Positions 5,173-5,790 of a stretch of 5,790 bases of DNA are shown piece after piece. The stretch is taken from the NCBI GenBank assembly GCA_031259095.1, contig JAIRLW010000435.1, positions 1-5,790 of the forward strand, written 5' to 3'. A program made the position numbers and the translations under genes. The stretch's first letter is position 1, and each line of letters opens with the position of its first letter. The stretch is from Planctomycetaceae bacterium. GTDB taxonomy: Bacteria; Planctomycetota; Planctomycetia; Pirellulales; Thermoguttaceae. The notes beneath the pieces were generated by a model. The model was not told where the DNA came from, searched no databases, and worked only from the letters and a program-made list of their open reading frames with translations.

Positions 5173-5194
5173 CGATATTTCGCCGAAGGGCTTT
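5173..5194 (-). repeat. 22-bp dispersed repeat, copy 2 (inverted)
   Basis: The reverse complement matches 2723-2744 at 19 of 22 positions, including the first 13 (AAAGCCCTTCGGC). It contains the mini-hairpin GCC-GAAG-GGC. The surrounding sequence does not repeat the large hairpin found at the other copy, so only this module is shared. Confidence 0.55.
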
Positions 5195-5196
5195 AA

Positions 5197-5218
5197 CACA
5201 ATTTGTGATTTAAAAATC
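5197..5218. repeat. two abutting small palindromes
   Basis: CACAATTTGTG (5197-5207) and GATTTAAAAATC (5207-5218) each have perfect 5-bp arms and share one G. They lie between the CCA and methyltransferase genes and could be regulator sites. Chance is plausible in such AT-rich DNA. Confidence 0.3.
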
Positions 5219-5231
5219 ATTCATCCCTATC

Positions 5232-5287
5232 GTCCCTTAGCGTCAAATTTTAGGGACAGAAGGGACTTTAGGAACATCAGGGACAAA
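5232..5287. repeat. 9-bp tandem repeat AGGGACNNN with inverted partner
   Basis: AGGGACAGA (5252-5260), AGGGACTTT (5261-5269), AGGAACATC (5270-5278) and AGGGACAAA (5279-5287) follow one another with a strict 9-bp period; only one repeat departs from the AGGGAC core. GTCCCTT at 5232-5238 is inverted and pairs with AAGGGAC (5260-5266). On the - strand the array lies directly behind the CCA stop codon and, in the same frame, would read as four Val-Pro-X triplets before the next TGA (5245-5243). Most likely it is an intergenic minisatellite. The inverted pairing might also end CCA transcription, although no T run is present. Confidence 0.6.
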
Positions 5288-5296
5288 TTGCAAGGT

Positions 5297-5790
5297 TCAT
5301 TCATTATTAATGAAAATTCGTGTTTTTATCCAATTCAACGCTTCATCGTGATTATTAAATAAACCGTCTAGTTGCGCGTCATAGGCTTCATGGAGTAGTT
5401 TTCCCATTTCCGGTCCCGGTTGGATTTCAAGCAACAACAAATCACGTCCCTGTAACAACGGAATCGGTTTGCCGTCACGAATTTCGAGTTTTTCCGCAAC
5501 TTCTTCCCATGTTTCAATCCGATGCCGCGATTGTCCCGTTCCGCAACCCAATGCGTCCGCACGGCATAACGCCGACCACATCCGAATATTCGTCGGAAAT
5601 AAACGGTTCGCTAACCGTCGGACACTACTAAAATCCGGCTTCGCATTCATCGGAATTGCCGTATGCGCAAGATGTTCCCGAACCAAACACACAACATGTT
5701 CCATAATTCGGTTCGGAACTCGTAATTTTTCAAGGAATTTTGTTGTCGGCAAAACTCCCTTCAATGCGTGATTCGGCGACGTCCATACTC
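5297..5790 (-). CDS. cca: CCA tRNA nucleotidyltransferase/poly(A) polymerase, C-terminal part
   Basis: The frame is open to the window edge, so the 5' end (nucleotidyltransferase head and the start of the HD domain) lies outside; about 164 codons are visible. Enzymes of this family add or repair the 3' CCA of tRNAs, or polyadenylate RNA, in the cytoplasm. Numbered from the first complete codon, the visible part begins with WTSPNHALKG, the place where HD-type family members have a GHE-like motif. VREHLAHT (36-43) and RADALG (76-81) follow as later HD-domain elements. Then comes the C-terminal signature GRDLLLLEIQPGPEMGKLL (114-132) with QLDG (139-142), typical of bacterial HD-type CCA enzymes. 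A TTG at 5764 is internal, not the start, because family-like sequence continues upstream. CCA addition and poly(A) polymerase cannot be told apart without the head domain. Confidence 0.8.
   Translation of the reverse strand, partial: VWTSPNHALKGVLPTTKFLEKLRVPNRIMEHVVCLVREHLAHTAIPMNAKPDFSSVRRLANRLFPTNIRMWSALCRADALGCGTGQSRHRIETWEEVAEKLEIRDGKPIPLLQGRDLLLLEIQPGPEMGKLLHEAYDAQLDGLFNNHDEALNWIKTRIFINNE

Noticed and set aside
5469..5771. 100-codon + strand frame opposite cca
   Set aside because: The - strand frame carries clear CCA-enzyme signatures; this is its shadow.

Overview
The window reads as chromosomal DNA of moderate-to-low GC from a free-standing bacterium, most likely a planctomycete (Pirellulales-like, perhaps a gut or anaerobic lineage). 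This is inferred from the style of the proteins (a histidine kinase with a GRGLGFGLP nucleotide-binding loop, a FlgN-like chaperone ending in DRVA), the weak or absent Shine-Dalgarno sites and the many short palindromic intergenic repeats. No marker gene proves the taxonomy. No phage, plasmid, CRISPR, transposase or defence gene is visible.

Layout. Bases 1-1190 hold no intact gene. They contain a possible terminator, a three-copy decamer repeat, several perfect small hairpins of the TCCCTAACGGGA type, a small decayed gene (708-951) whose frame is restored by removing one A and which encodes an autotransporter-like beta-strand repeat, and a 106-bp inverted-repeat element (907-1012) that overlaps its 3' end. 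On the + strand follow a FlgN-like flagellar chaperone (1197-1676) behind a reasonable sigma-70 promoter, a short sensorless histidine kinase (1904-2644), and an integral-membrane GT-C/family 39 glycosyltransferase (2912-4417) behind its own promoter. On the - strand are a class I SAM-dependent methyltransferase (4392-5117), which overlaps the glycosyltransferase tail to tail by 26 bp, and the 3' part of an HD-type CCA tRNA nucleotidyltransferase/poly(A) polymerase (5297 to beyond 5790).

The genes do not form one operon or one pathway. FlgN (flagellar assembly) and the kinase (signalling) are separated by 227 bp that includes a 34-bp near-perfect palindrome. The glycosyltransferase and methyltransferase are both plausible cell-envelope or glycan enzymes, but they are convergent and cannot be co-transcribed. 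The CCA enzyme is a housekeeping tRNA-maturation gene.

The most unusual content lies between genes. An 18-bp hairpin starts one base after the kinase stop codon and is followed by two more hairpins (2646-2744); part of this block recurs inverted at 5173-5194. Other items are the palindrome at 1745-1778, the inverted-repeat element at 907-1012, a 20-bp repeat shared by 364-383 and 1800-1819, and a 9-bp tandem repeat directly after the CCA gene. I see no convincing new multi-gene system; the structured block at 2646-2744 is the best candidate for something undescribed.
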